Origin: Mastigias papua
Taxonomy: Eukaryota; Cnidaria; Scyphozoa; Rhizostomeae; Mastigiidae
Assembly (NCBI GenBank): GCA_964019165.1
Contig: OZ025283.1
Span: forward strand, 7,663,501-7,727,500
Direction: 5' to 3'
DNA length: 64,000 nucleotides
Position numbers and translations under genes: made by a program. Within the stretch, counting starts at the first letter, position 1, and every line of letters begins with the position of its first letter. The notes below the pieces were generated by a model, which ran no database searches, had not been told where the DNA came from, and was given only the letters and a program-made list of their open reading frames with translations. This document shows, piece by piece, positions 1-13,399 of this stretch.

Positions 1-140
1 GTTTTTGTACAGTAAGAATCGGTGTTATTGTGGGAATCATCCTCCTGCTTACTATAAGTTCAACATGCTGCATCCATCATTATGCTCATATTGCTATAAG
101 TATTGGTCCTGTCGCTATGGGTATTTGTATACCAACACAG
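1..140 (+). CDS. Gene 1: Cys-rich YCGN module exon (5' partial)
   Basis: Open frame to a consensus donor (G|GTAAGT at 141), ending in phase 1. The translation carries a cysteine pattern YCGNH-x-PA-x-Y, then M-x-HPS-x-CS-x-C and a further C-x-x-G, with many Tyr residues. The same pattern occurs in gene 2 at 58822-58983. The exon either starts before the window or at an acceptor AG at 11-12, which would be phase 2. It precedes the transmembrane exon, so it should be the juxtamembrane extracellular part. I do not recognise the module with certainty. Shisa and CYYR1-type proteins also pair a small Cys/Tyr-rich ectodomain with a PPxY tail, but clear identity is not visible. Confidence 0.7.
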
Positions 141-809
141 GTAAGTTATACTTACTTATTCTATGTTTAATTTCTCACTGTAGTCAGTCTCGTGTGTATG
201 AATTTTAGAAATATGTTCCATTAATTGGAAAAGGGGTGAGAAATCGTGAGAAGTTTTCAGCTCCATTAATGCACTCGCAGCATTTCACTGAGCATCGTTG
301 TAGAGCGATATTGCCCGTTGTATCTTATCTTTTTTTGAAATTGCTTGCTCACAGAAGCTAATTGGCCTTACACCTAATAGCCGAGCTTTGGTATGTTTTG
401 AATTAAGTGGGCTTTAAACCCTCATGCTTTTGGAGTTATGGCAATAGTCTGGATGCTCAGCAGTGCTCTGACAGACGTCCGTAGTTAGACATGCCTTTGG
501 TTCCGTAAATTCTTTGATATAATTATTTTGAAGGTTTGTTTAGTAACGTGCAGTTCTACACAAAGTATGCAGTTCTATAACTGTGTCTACAGTTCTAGAC
601 TAAAATCTGTGAGTAAAATAAAGTACTATATAGCCATTTTTACCTTGGGCATAGCAGCAAACTATGCATTATCTCCGTGTCTACTCGTCAGTTGTTTTGC
701 GAATCAAGGATCATTCCTCAATATAGTACCCGTGAACATACTGTGCTGTTCTTACTTTTCCTTGAAAATACCTGTTGTTTTGTAGTAATGCACAAATTGT
801 TACCTACAG

Positions 810-1007
810 ATCACCCTCCCCACAAAAAAACAGATGAGCCGAATATTAATTCGCACAGAAAAACAAACACTACCTTAGTCTTGGTAGTTACAATACCAAT
901 AGTATTATTGGTGTGTGCTGTCTGTGTTGGAGTATGGGCCTATTTCCGGAAGAGGCGCCAAGCATGTCCACGTAGAAGCGAAGCTTTAACATCCACAAGA
1001 GGTCAAG
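810..1007 (+). CDS. Gene 1: transmembrane exon
   Basis: Begins after acceptor CTACAG (phase 1, matching the previous exon) and ends phase 1. Two donors fit: after 1001 (GTCAAG) or after 1007 (GTAGTC); the second is the better match. It encodes a short hydrophilic stalk with an N-glycosylation site (NTT), one hydrophobic helix TLVLVVTIPIVLLVCAVCVG continuing VWAYF, and a basic stop-transfer segment RKRRQACPRR. This is a typical type I single-pass anchor with the N-terminal side outside. Confidence 0.8.
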
Positions 1008-1292
1008 GTAGTCTTATTTTTCCATCACATTGTATTATGTCGAGACACCATTATATAGTCTAAGGTACACAAATGTAGTTACGTATGGTACTGTTAGTCC
1101 GTCATTGAATGAACGACATTAGTATTTCCCTTCCTGATAAGGTAGGCTAGCGGGTCTGCAACTCAAAAACTTTTCATCTGGTGTCTGTGGTATTGTTACA
1201 CTTACTTAAGTACACTATTGAACACATGTTATGTCGCCATTGCACTTACTGGTTGGCGAAGTCTCACTGCGTCTTCCCATTGCGTATCAAGT

Positions 1293-1557
1293 GCAGTGCC
1301 AACCAAAAGTACTAGGAACATCATACATTTTTACGAATTTCCGACTCACGTCCCTTTCCCGTGACAACAGTTAAAATTTACACCTCCTCCACTCATTCAA
1401 TGTTTATTCGATATCCGAAACTATTGGCATTGTTTACAGGCATCATTGCCACTTATTAGTTAATCACATTTGCTTTAGGCAACGGGATGCTCTAGCTAGT
1501 TTATGGCGTAAATCTTAGCAATTGAGCAATTGTTCCAAGAATTTTGGGTGACTTTGT
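1293..1557. mobile_element. Decayed TA-type MITE, gene 1 intron
   Basis: Diverged copy of the element at 51486-51760. The left end reads like GCCAACCAAAAGTACTAG and the right end like TGTTCCAAGAATTTTGGG. Internal blocks are also shared (TTTCCGACTC, then a CCTCC and ACTCA stretch, then GGGATGCT). It lies in the intron between the transmembrane and small cytoplasmic exons. Confidence 0.55.
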
Positions 1558-2012
1558 AGTTCCTTGGATATCCTCTTTGTCACCTTAGTTGTTTCACTTA
1601 CTCCTATGATACTATTATGCAGTTTGATACTATGGTAGGATGATGTAATCTTTATTTTTATTAGCTAGGCTTATTCATTTGCTTCATTTACCCTCTACGG
1701 CGGATGTTAGATTCATGTTGTCTGGAGTATTTCCTTATGTTGTTACAAGTTCTTTGATTTCTGTAATGATGGGGCTATTTCTCATCTGAAACTGTAAGCT
1801 ATTCTGTTAGTTTCAAATGCAAGAATCCAGCATAACTTCCATCTATTACATTGTTTATTTCCCTTTGTAGAAGGAAAGTATGAACTTTTCTAGATGAAGA
1901 GAATACAGTAGCAGGACTCTATCGTTTAATGACTTCAATTGATCAACACTGTTCTAAGTCCCTGTGTGATATGGATGTAGGAAATTCATTATTTTTTGCA
2001 ATATTTTCCCAG

Positions 2013-2072
2013 ATGGAGACGAAGGAAATACCGATCTTTGTGTGTACTTTGTCAACGGATCTCCTGCACAAG
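2013..2072 (+). CDS. Gene 1: small cytoplasmic exon
   Basis: A 60-bp phase 1-1 exon between TTTCCCAG and donor GTATAT. It encodes about 20 residues (DGDEGNTDLCVYF and on), acidic then hydrophobic. Phases agree with both neighbours. It is too short to judge by content alone, so confidence rests on splice signals and phase. Confidence 0.55.
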
Positions 2073-2248
2073 GTATATCAGTTCATTCTTTGTCATTGCC
2101 CAGTTGAGTCTCTTTTATCATTTCCAAGTATCTAGGTTCGTATAGGATGAGTGCATTTAGATACAGTAGTTCTGAAGTTATTGAAGTTTGTAGATGATAG
2201 AAATGTTATTTATAAACTTTAGTTTTCTATTCTGTACCGACTTGACAG

Positions 2249-2426
2249 GGCCCTTGCCATCATACGATGATGCACTAGAAGATACAGTGATATTCGAGAA
2301 CAGAATACAAGAATCTCAGGTTATAGTGAAAACTAGCATTGGAGAGGCGCCTCCATCATTCGAAGATGCCATAAGAGACCATGCAAACTATAGGCCTCCA
2401 CAGTACACTGAGATCTCTGAAGAATC
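2249..2426 (+). CDS. Gene 1: PPxY-type cytoplasmic tail exon
   Basis: Acceptor TTGACAG, donor TC|GTAAGT; phase 1 in, phase 2 out. It contains three proline-tyrosine type motifs in order: PLPSYDDAL, APPSFEDAI and RPPQYTEI. The last is a canonical PPxY, the ligand of WW domains, and the first two are close variants spaced about 30 residues apart. In known membrane adaptors such motifs recruit NEDD4-family ubiquitin ligases; that role here is inferred from the motif only. Reading through the donor gives an immediate stop (TAA at 2428), so intron retention would also end the protein here. Confidence 0.75.
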
Positions 2427-2649
2427 GTAAGTATGTGTTAGCCAGTATTGATTTAAGGCTATTGCTGAGTTAGTGTTGTCAAAATCACTCATTAGTTATT
2501 TGGTACAAAAATTAAACACTTTGTTACGGCTGGAATAAGAAGGAAGTTCAGGAGTCTTTTTGGGGAAGTATGTGCATTCTTAGATTCCCAAGTTTCCATA
2601 GCCCAACTTCCAGGTGACAAATTTTCTAATTCCGTTATTGTTTTTGTAG

Positions 2650-2683
2650 TAACGGATCAGTGCCAGAAGTTAATGTGAATTAG
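2650..2683 (+). CDS. Gene 1: terminal exon, option A
   Basis: A pyrimidine-rich acceptor (GTTTTTGTAG) in the phase required by the exon ending at 2426. It adds SNGSVPEVNVN and a stop at 2681-2683. The alternative last exon at 3734 fits the same phase. The following sequence to about 2940 would be the 3' UTR. No perfect AATAAA is seen; variants such as AATACA near 2931 occur. Confidence 0.5.
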
Positions 2684-3733
2684 ATAGACGACGATCGTCT
2701 GCGAACTCAGAATCAGTCTTCCATAAGCTTTTTTCACTGGTGTGTTACACTTGTGTTAGAAGTCAGTACAGAGCTACAAAGCTGTGAATTTGATAATCAA
2801 ATGAATTACTTACTTATGGAACAGGAGACCTTGTATTTGATCTCTGAAGAGCAGCTGGATCTGCACTTGGATAATATAGACACATCACAACATATTTATT
2901 GCTTGATTTGAGCGCACCAATGAATGTTTAAATACACTTACAGCAGTATATGCTTGGTATTATACAAATAGGTAATTTGGTAGTTTTTTGTTGGTTTTAA
3001 TCGTGATTTTTCAGACTCATATTTGGAAAATGTGACTTTTGTTTTGCTTTCTCTTTGATATCTTCATATTCTCAACACAAGTGATTATATGAAGTATCAA
3101 CTGTAGTACAATCGTTGAAGTTTGTACTGTTTGACCATCAATTCTCATACCTCCATTTTTAAACTTCAAGAAGAGAAATATAACTGACAGCAGCATTGCA
3201 GTATCTAGAATAATGTGGAGAAACTGAGAAGATTATCTCATGGGTGGGAGCATGCAGCAATACCATGAACCCCTAGAATGAACTACAGTGCAAAAGATTC
3301 GAGTATACACATGTTTTATAAAAATGTGGTTTATAAGAAAGCAGTACTCGACTGCTCAAAGAGTTAAGAAAGTTAAGAACTGGTTTTTTTTAGACATAAG
3401 GAAGTCGATGAAAATACCAAAGAAGGATGAAATTTCAGATATTTCTAGATAAACTTAGATTTTCATTACGGAACGGGGAGAACTTTCCGATTGATTTAGC
3501 GTTGATTGCTATTTTCCTGATTCGCATGACTCGAATCGATCGAATAGACTTGAGGTAATATGATAACTTGGGCTCTTATGAGAGAACTAACAAGTTGCAT
3601 CAAATCCGTGTACTCCAATTCAGATATAATTCTAATTAATTGTTGGCCTTTATTTGCTCTACGTAGGTATTGTTCAGCCAAAAGTAAATATTTTGATTAT
3701 ATATGATAGTACATTATTTCTGCAATTTCCCAG

Positions 3734-3836
3734 GCCCGCCGAGAGGAAGGGACAGGTGGAGCAGATTGCTTCGAGTCAACCCCCGAGCCTGAGAGAGGCT
3801 TCCAAATCCTATGAAATGATCCTATATGAGTTATAA
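3734..3836 (+). CDS. Gene 1: terminal exon, option B
   Basis: Preceded by a strong pyrimidine tract (TTATTTCTGCAATTTCCCAG). In the phase left by the exon ending at 2426 it encodes 34 residues including QPPSLREASKSYEMILYEL, then TAA. The PPS-x-x-x-A spacing and tyrosines resemble the tail motifs at 2249-2426, which supports it as a genuine tail-coding exon. It may replace option A by alternative splicing. Confidence 0.5.
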
Positions 3837-5900
3837 ATCTCACTATGAGGGCACCAGAGGCTCGTTTTTCCATTTGCTCCGGTGCCCATACAAGCGTTCG
3901 GTGGGCCTGTTAGACTAGCTTTCTAAGTTCTCCTCAGTGATTGACGGTAGATGGTTCCTTGAATAATATATTGCAATGTTGTTTGCTGAAATTTGAAATT
4001 GTGTACCCCCTCCATTAACTACTCATTGCTTTCAAATCTTTTCCACAATCATTTGTTTTAAATATACAAATTACTGACACTTTTAAGGAAGTAAGTGCTT
4101 GGATAGTTTCTATTATCGTTTCATAGACTTTTAAATAGTTCTCTACTACTTTGGTTATTCTCGACTAGCTCTGTCAAGCCAACTTGCAAACGTATTAATA
4201 TGTTGATTTTGTAAGATTCAGGCAGTAACCACCCGAATCCCCCCACCCCCCCCCCAAGAGTTCGGCCCAAATGTTGTAATTTAATTTCTTAGACGTAAGC
4301 AAGAGAAGCAAGGCTAAGTTCTAGACCTTCTTTCTGAGCTATGTTCAGGATGTATTGGCTTATAATGTGTTCAGGTTTTATTTCAATTTTAAGGCGTAGG
4401 CCAAAAAAGTTTGAAATCTATGTGTAAACTGCTTGGTAGGCCACCATATGCATTTATCATCTTTTCAATAGAATTATCAGAATGGTTTTGCTTCTGTAAT
4501 TTAGTTATAATTGGATTGCTCGTTAGCAATCACTACTTGAATTTTTGATTTAGACTTAGAGGTTTCCATTGATAGAGTTCCATTTCACTGACCCTATTCC
4601 CTCTTCGCCCCAAAATAGTCACAGATAGGCTACTCCAATGGTATCTTATTTTATCAGGCAATCCGTAATGAAATTTCACATCTTCAACTAATCATCAGTC
4701 TTCTTTTCACGTCCAAAACTATAGTTCAAACACTCAGGGGTTCTCCCCTGCCATCCTCAAAGTTTCATGTCTTGTAAACAGCTCTTTGAATTGCCTTTTG
4801 AAATTCTATTGAGCACTCTTTTGTCCCTCTATTCAAATTCCCCGTGCATAGGTGAGAACTCTATTCATGGGTGATTCTACCACTTTTAAGATTTATACTG
4901 GCCCTTACACTTGATCGATTTTTATGAATTTTATCTATATTATGCAACTCAGTCGACCTCAGTTTGTATAATTTTTTCATAATTTTTGGTATCTTCATTT
5001 TGAAGTTATCGACAGTTTTGCTGTCAGACCCCATTGAAATCCCAGTGTTCACAAAGGACATCCTTTGTCTTGAACACAAAAGAGCCAGTAAAACATAAAA
5101 TGTCCAATTTTGCCGTTTCTGCTTATTGGAATTTCGAGAAAAGTATATAGAAAGATGCAGAAGGTGTTTCTCTACCTTGTGGTATTTTTTCCAGAATTTT
5201 AGGACCATTTCCTGCGGAGTTATTCGACTTTTTCTCCGCCGAGCTCACGAAAGTCCCGTTTTACACAAAGAGATTCGAAAATAACAATAGCGATCTCGTT
5301 CTGAGGAGACAAAGGAAAATCGGTTTTTCGCAGGTAATTCCTAATTTTCCAAAAGACATGCTTAGTTTCAAAAATTTATAAGATGCGCCGTTCAATTCTG
5401 CATCTTTTGGTATATGAAGCGCATAGTTTTGAGCTGTAATGGCGGAGTAAAAAAATATTTTCTGTTTTCGACAAACATGGCCGAGAACAATAGATTCAGT
5501 AAAAAATTTTTTTCAAAATGCGTCGCAGCGTCCGGGGGCAGAAATGATCTAGATGTGGAGGCGCGTAGGGTCTCCTTGCGTTTTAAGTTAGTTAACTTCG
5601 ATGAAAAGTCGATAAACTGGCGCGGAAAGTGTAGAAATATTATCATATGACAGTATAATGTATGTAGAGCTTTTTTTTAACGATTTAGCTCTATTTTTCA
5701 AAGTTTCATTATCCTCATATTAACCATACTTTCATCAAAATGTTTCATCATTCTTTGACTACTTCAAGCATTCGATCAAAATTGTTCTTTAATCATTTCT
5801 TGTTAGTAGCACTGTATTCTCATCTCTTGTTTTTCGATATTAAATCGTTTGCGTTGTTGAACTTAACTTGTTAGATACGATATTCATAATATCTTTTATG
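3837..5900. other. Intergenic, no gene seen
   Basis: After option B of gene 1. AT-rich sequence with a C-run near 4240. Short opposed open frames at 5392-5650 overlap each other and have no homology I can see. No splice-consistent exon series or repeat family was recognised. Confidence 0.4.
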
Positions 5901-5929
5901 ATAAAATAACTTGTTGATGATGGCTTTTG

Positions 5930-6410
5930 GAACCTATATTGTTGGTATTGCATTAAAACAACTTTGTTTGATGATCGATATTTTAATCAAATCCATTTTA
6001 TCAGACTTTTCCTTTCTGTGTTCTCTTTTTCAAAGAAACAAACGATTGCGATTACGCAGATTCATGCAGGCAAGATACAATCATATAATTTTTAGATTTA
6101 TTTAATAAAGGATTGAAAAACAAAAAGATTCTTTTTGGCAATTTCCTGGTAATAACATCAATACCTTCCTATGTAACTATATCTTTGACACTGCTCTAAA
6201 GCAACATTTTTCGATGATATTTTAATAAATATTACTAGACTTTTCTTTTCTGTGTTCCCTTTTTCAAAGAAACAAACGATCACGATTACATAAATTTCAT
6301 GAAAGGAAGACAAAACCATATAATTTTTAGATTTATTTATTAAAGGACTGGAAAATAAAACGATTCTTTTTGGCAATTTCCTGATAATAACATCAATACC
6401 TTCATAAAGT
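5930..6410. repeat. Tandem duplication, period about 234 bp
   Basis: Two copies of a unit containing TTTCTGTGTTC, TTTTTCAAAGAAACAAACGA, ATAATTTTTAGATTTATTTA and TTTTTGGCAATTTCCTG. The shared block starts at about 6015 and again at about 6249. Copies are roughly 85% alike by eye, so it is an old local duplication. Confidence 0.7.
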
Positions 6411-7139
6411 GCCTAAGGGCCTAAACTGAATTTTAATGGAAAATATCCACGCTAAGCAGTGGATAATTCTTTTCAAATTGAAAGTTTCCAAGGGACGTTG
6501 ATTCTGCTCAGAAATTGCTCAATTGAAGGGTATTAACTCTCACGGGCCAAGCATAAAAATCATGCTTCTATTCAAAAATAAACGCGTGACTGCAAGCATA
6601 GAAAATACCCTCAAGGAGAGCCCGGGAATACAGAGAAAGACATGAGAAAAACAGCTGATTTAATATAAACAAACTATTTCTTCGACAAATAAAAACATTA
6701 TGATCAACATTAATTCAGTTCGAAATCCCGATGCACATCAATGCCATTGCAACATCCCAAAAAGCATCCTCAGCCATGTCAAATGTCTCTGAAAATCAAG
6801 AAAGAACTTTAAAAACATTGCAGGCCTAAGTAATTCAAGTAGCAGTAGCCGGCTAAATCGTGTAATTCTAAATCTGAGGCACAAACAAACAAGAAATCTT
6901 CATATGAATGTAGGTCATGGTGCATCAAAATGAAAGATAGCAAAACCCGCAGAACCTATCAAAAATTATCTGAAAACAAAGATAAAGTTGGTAGGGTTGA
7001 GACAAACTGTTGCAGCTAACAAATAAAGCATAAATAGTAAAACAAATATGCAGAGATGAGTAAAGTATATCTGATTAAGATATCCTAAAATGTATTACCC
7101 TGTGGTACAAACAATAGACCCACATACCACTGCGAGCAG
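6411..7139. other. Intergenic, nothing recognised
   Basis: AT-rich unique-looking sequence up to the TATA-like element of the small candidate gene. No feature supported. Confidence 0.4.
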
Positions 7140-7140
7140 G

Positions 7141-7150
7141 AGTATAAATA
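7141..7150 (+). promoter_or_regulatory. TATA box of the small candidate gene
   Basis: AGTATAAATA lies about 46 bp before the ATG at 7196. That leaves room for a start site near 7170-7180 and a short leader. The link to the downstream open frame is inferred from spacing. Confidence 0.45.
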
Positions 7151-7195
7151 CCCTTGAACACACTAAGATCGACCTTTGCATCTCAGGGATCCATC

Positions 7196-7242
7196 ATGAA
7201 AGGAGCTCAGGAAATTACTCCGAAAGATCAAGCTGATCGAAG
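7196..7242 (+). CDS. Small peptide gene, exon 1
   Basis: ATG in context CATCATGA, encoding MKGAQEITPKDQADR and ending phase 2. The donor is AG|GCAAGT, the strong consensus of GC-AG introns. Joined to 7547-7664 it gives 54 residues and a stop. An upstream coding exon spliced to the AG at 7185-7186 is also possible, since the frame is open there. Function unknown. Confidence 0.45.
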
Positions 7243-7546
7243 GCAAGTATGGATACCAAATTACATTCATAAACATAAAACCAAGCAACTATCAACTACA
7301 GCTTGGAGATTAACTCGATACAAATTGAAATTGCTTCTCATTACAAGCCAATAATCGCTTAATTTAATCGAGCTACCTCCATTCCACCCCATTCCATGCT
7401 CGACGAGGAGGCGTGAAATGGCGCGAAAGTGAAGTACATGAAGATAAAAGCGGTATAGAACTTCATGAAAACATGTTAAAAACTTGCTGCCACACTAATC
7501 TCATCCAAATTATCAAACATAATTAAACTATTTTCTTACATTTCAG

Positions 7547-7664
7547 GCTAAATTTCAATCGTTCAGTCCGCACGCGTGCACGTCCTGTCTGTCGCAGTGA
7601 AGAGATGTCTTACTACAGAAGTCAAGCATCAAAGGCCTACAAACACCAAGAGAAGAAGAGCTAA
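7547..7664 (+). CDS. Small peptide gene, exon 2
   Basis: Acceptor with pyrimidine tract (TTTTCTTACATTTCAG) in the phase required by exon 1. It encodes a basic segment (RSVRTRARPVCRSEEMSYYR and on to AYKHQEKKS) and a TAA stop at 7662. The base composition is clearly higher in GC than its flanks, which is exon-like. No signal peptide or transmembrane helix. I do not recognise the family. Confidence 0.45.
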
Positions 7665-9478
<1,814 letters not shown>

Positions 9479-11891
9479 TAATATATATGAATAAATATCC
9501 ATTATCTGTTAAATTTGTTATAGGTTTAATAGAGTTGTGAAACATACAATATTAGAATACTAATTCTGTATACATTACTAACAATCTATCAACAATTGAT
9601 AAAAATTGAGACTAAAAGGAATGAATGGGCACAGAAAGATCAAATCCAGATTTTATTTTGAAATTAAACACACAAATAGTGCTTTATCATTTACTAACTA
9701 CTGTGAGGGACTTTAAAATATCAGAAATATGATTGGAGATAGGCAAAAATGGAAACGTTGGAGATGGACAGGAAGACATTACCAAAAATTTACAAAAGAT
9801 GAACGATCACCAATGACCAAGAAGACATCATCACAGACATGCAAATTTTAAATAAAATACGTTTTTACTCATATCTCATATTTTACTTCTCTAGGGCAAC
9901 GAAAATACCAAAAATACACCAAGGAACAAAAGGAGATTGGCAAAAAATTAACAATTGCGGATAGACAAGAAATCATCACCAAAGAGGTTTGAGTTTTAAA
10001 AAAATATTTATATTTTTGGCAATTTATTATACGTGTATTAAAACAAGACAGCAAATAAATGGACAAGATGATATCATCAGAGAGATCCGGAACTTAAATT
10101 ATATACATATTTCGCTGATATATTAATATATTTATACTAACTTAAAGACTTGACAGTACATCAAGGAAAACGTGAAAACTGGCAAAAATAAACAAAAGCA
10201 GTTGAAAAAGAGGCTATCATCAAAAAGGCCTGAGTTTCAAAATATATCATCATAGATATCATCATAGATTTGCGGGCCTTAAAACGTAAACAAATTTCGC
10301 TATCAAGGAACAAATGAAGATTGGGGAAAAAATGAACAAAGGCAGGTGAAAAAATAAGCTATCATAAAAAAGGATTGAGTTTAACATATAGTAGTTTTTG
10401 AAACTCCAGTATACTTATACCAAAGTAATGGTGGAAAAAAACAAAAACAAATAGAGATTGATAACAGAAGAAGGTTACAGAAGAATCATTGAAAAGATGT
10501 AAAATTAAATATAGATATATTTACTTTATAGTTTCTCATATGTACACTATTGCAAAGGCTTCACAATGTATCAAGGACAAAATGGAGATTGGTAAAAGAT
10601 CAATGGTTGCAGATGGAAAAAGAGTTTTCATCAAAAGGTTTGAGTTTATAAAATATATATACTTTTTGACATATTATTTCACCATATCAACGGCACTACA
10701 ATATTGAGAAACAAAGGGAGATTGGTAAAAGAAGACAGATTTCAGATAGAAAAGAAGATATCATCGAAGACGTGTAAAATTAAATACATATATTTTATTC
10801 AAATTTTCTCATATTTACACTAATGTGAAGGGCTGATAGTATATCAAGGAAGAAATGGAGATTGGTAAAAGATCAATGGTAGCAGATGGACAACGAGTTT
10901 CATCAAAAAGGTTTGAGTTTTAAATATCCATAGTTTTGCGACATATAATTTTACCAAATTAACGGCACAAAAATATTGAGAGACCAACGGGTGAAAGAAG
11001 AAAGATTGCAGATGGAAAAGAAGATATCATCGAAGACGTGTAAAATTAAATACATATATTTTATTCAAATTTTCTCATATTTACACTAATGTGAAGGGCT
11101 GATAGTATATCAAGGAAGAAATGGAGATTGGTAAAAGATCAATGGTAGCAGATGGACAACGAGTTTCATCAAAAAGGTTTGAGTTTTAAATATCCATATT
11201 TTTGTGACATATAATTTTACCAAATCAACGGCACAAAAATATTGAGAGAACAACGCGTGAAAGAAGAAAGATTGCAGATGGAAAAGAAGATATCATCGAA
11301 GACTTGCAAAATTAAATATATATATTTCATTCATATCTTATCATATTTACACTAATGCAAAGGCTTCGCAATATATCAATGAAGAAATTGGAGATTGGCA
11401 AAAAAGATGAATGGCTGCAGACGAATAATGAGCTATCATCAAAGAGGTTTGAGTTTTAAAATATCCACATTTATGACATTTCATTTTACCAAAGCAACGG
11501 CGTTAAGATATTGAGAAACAAACGTAGATTTGCAAAAGATGAGAGATGACGAATGGAAAAAGAAGATATCAATAAATCTTAGAATATATGTATTTTGCTT
11601 AAATTTCATTACATTTATACCAAAGGGAAGGGTTTAATCTGCATCAAGGACGAAATGTAGCGACGTATGGAAGTTGGTAAACATCGACCAATTGCAGATG
11701 AAAATTACTTTATCATCAAAGTAATTTCAAATTAAGACCTCATAGCTTCAAAGTAAGATACTTCTAAACTTCAGCTATAATAAAGGTGTTAAATATATCA
11801 AGAAATAAATGGAGCATGGTAAAACATGAAATATTACACACGAGCAAGAAGATATCATCTATGAGATTTAAATATCTATATATATCTGACC

Positions 11892-12340
<449 letters not shown>

Positions 12341-12644
12341 CACTGATATTTCAATACATTTATTTTATAGTGAAGTCTTAAAATATAGCAAGGATAGGGA
12401 AACGATAAACGAATACAAGGAGCTATCATCAAAGAGGTTTGAGTTTTAAACTTTTGGTATTTTATTATACTTACTTTAAAGCTAGAAATACTACACTTGG
12501 ACAAGAAGATATCATACAAAACGCGTCACTCTAAAAATACTCACAATTTCTTGATATTAGAGTAAAAGCATTTAAATCTATCAAGGAAGAAATGGAAGTT
12601 GCCCACAGATGAAAGATTAAAAATCGACAAAAAGATACCATCAA

Positions 12645-12925
12645 AGCCGGTTACAAGGTTGTCAGGAAATTCTTCAAACAAATTCCCTGACTTTTAGAGA
12701 TCAAATTTTTACAAATTCGCCGACTTTCACATTTTGTCAGCAGTTTCAACAGATCATGGAAATAACTTGCAATACATACAGAGAATGAAGGAGCAACAAC
12801 AACGAGAGTGTAGAAACAATTCCCTGACTTTTCCAGGTTTCCCATGCTTCCCTGACTTCAAATTTAATTTCCTAAACTTTCCAGGTTTCCAGGTCTTCCA
12901 GGTTCTTGAACACCCCCGTTTAAGT
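12645..12925. repeat. CCTGACTTTTCCAGG-rich insert
   Basis: Several close copies of ATTCCCTGACTTTT and TTTCCAGGTTTCC interrupt the satellite pattern. The element type is not determined. Confidence 0.4.
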
Positions 12926-13399
12926 TTTGAAATATGCATATTTTTAACACTTCCTTTTACTCATACCAAAGCAAAGGCATTAAAATGTCGCAAATAGATA
13001 GTGGTAAAAGATAAAGATTACATATGGACAAGGAGTTATTATCAAAGAGTTGCAAATCCAAGAATACACAAATATTCTATTGATACCCATATAAACCATA
13101 CATACTTCTTCATATTTATACTTAGGAAAAAGGCTCAAAATACATCAAGAATGATATGAGACTTGGAACAATTGAACAATGGCAGATGGAAAGAAGTATC
13201 ATCAAACAGGTGCGAGTTTCAAACTATACATATTTCTTTCAAAAGTCATTATACTTAAACTACAATAAGGGTGTTAACATATTAAGAAACAAATGGAGAG
13301 TGCACATGGACAAGAAGATATCATAAAAGAGGTTTCATTTAAACAGCGCATGCAATATGCTAATAGTTGATCAATTTTATACTATAGTAAAGGCACTAC

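Noticed and set aside
5392..5650. Overlapping sense and antisense frames of about 80 codons
   Set aside because: They mirror each other across the same DNA, have no recognised module, and lack splice partners.
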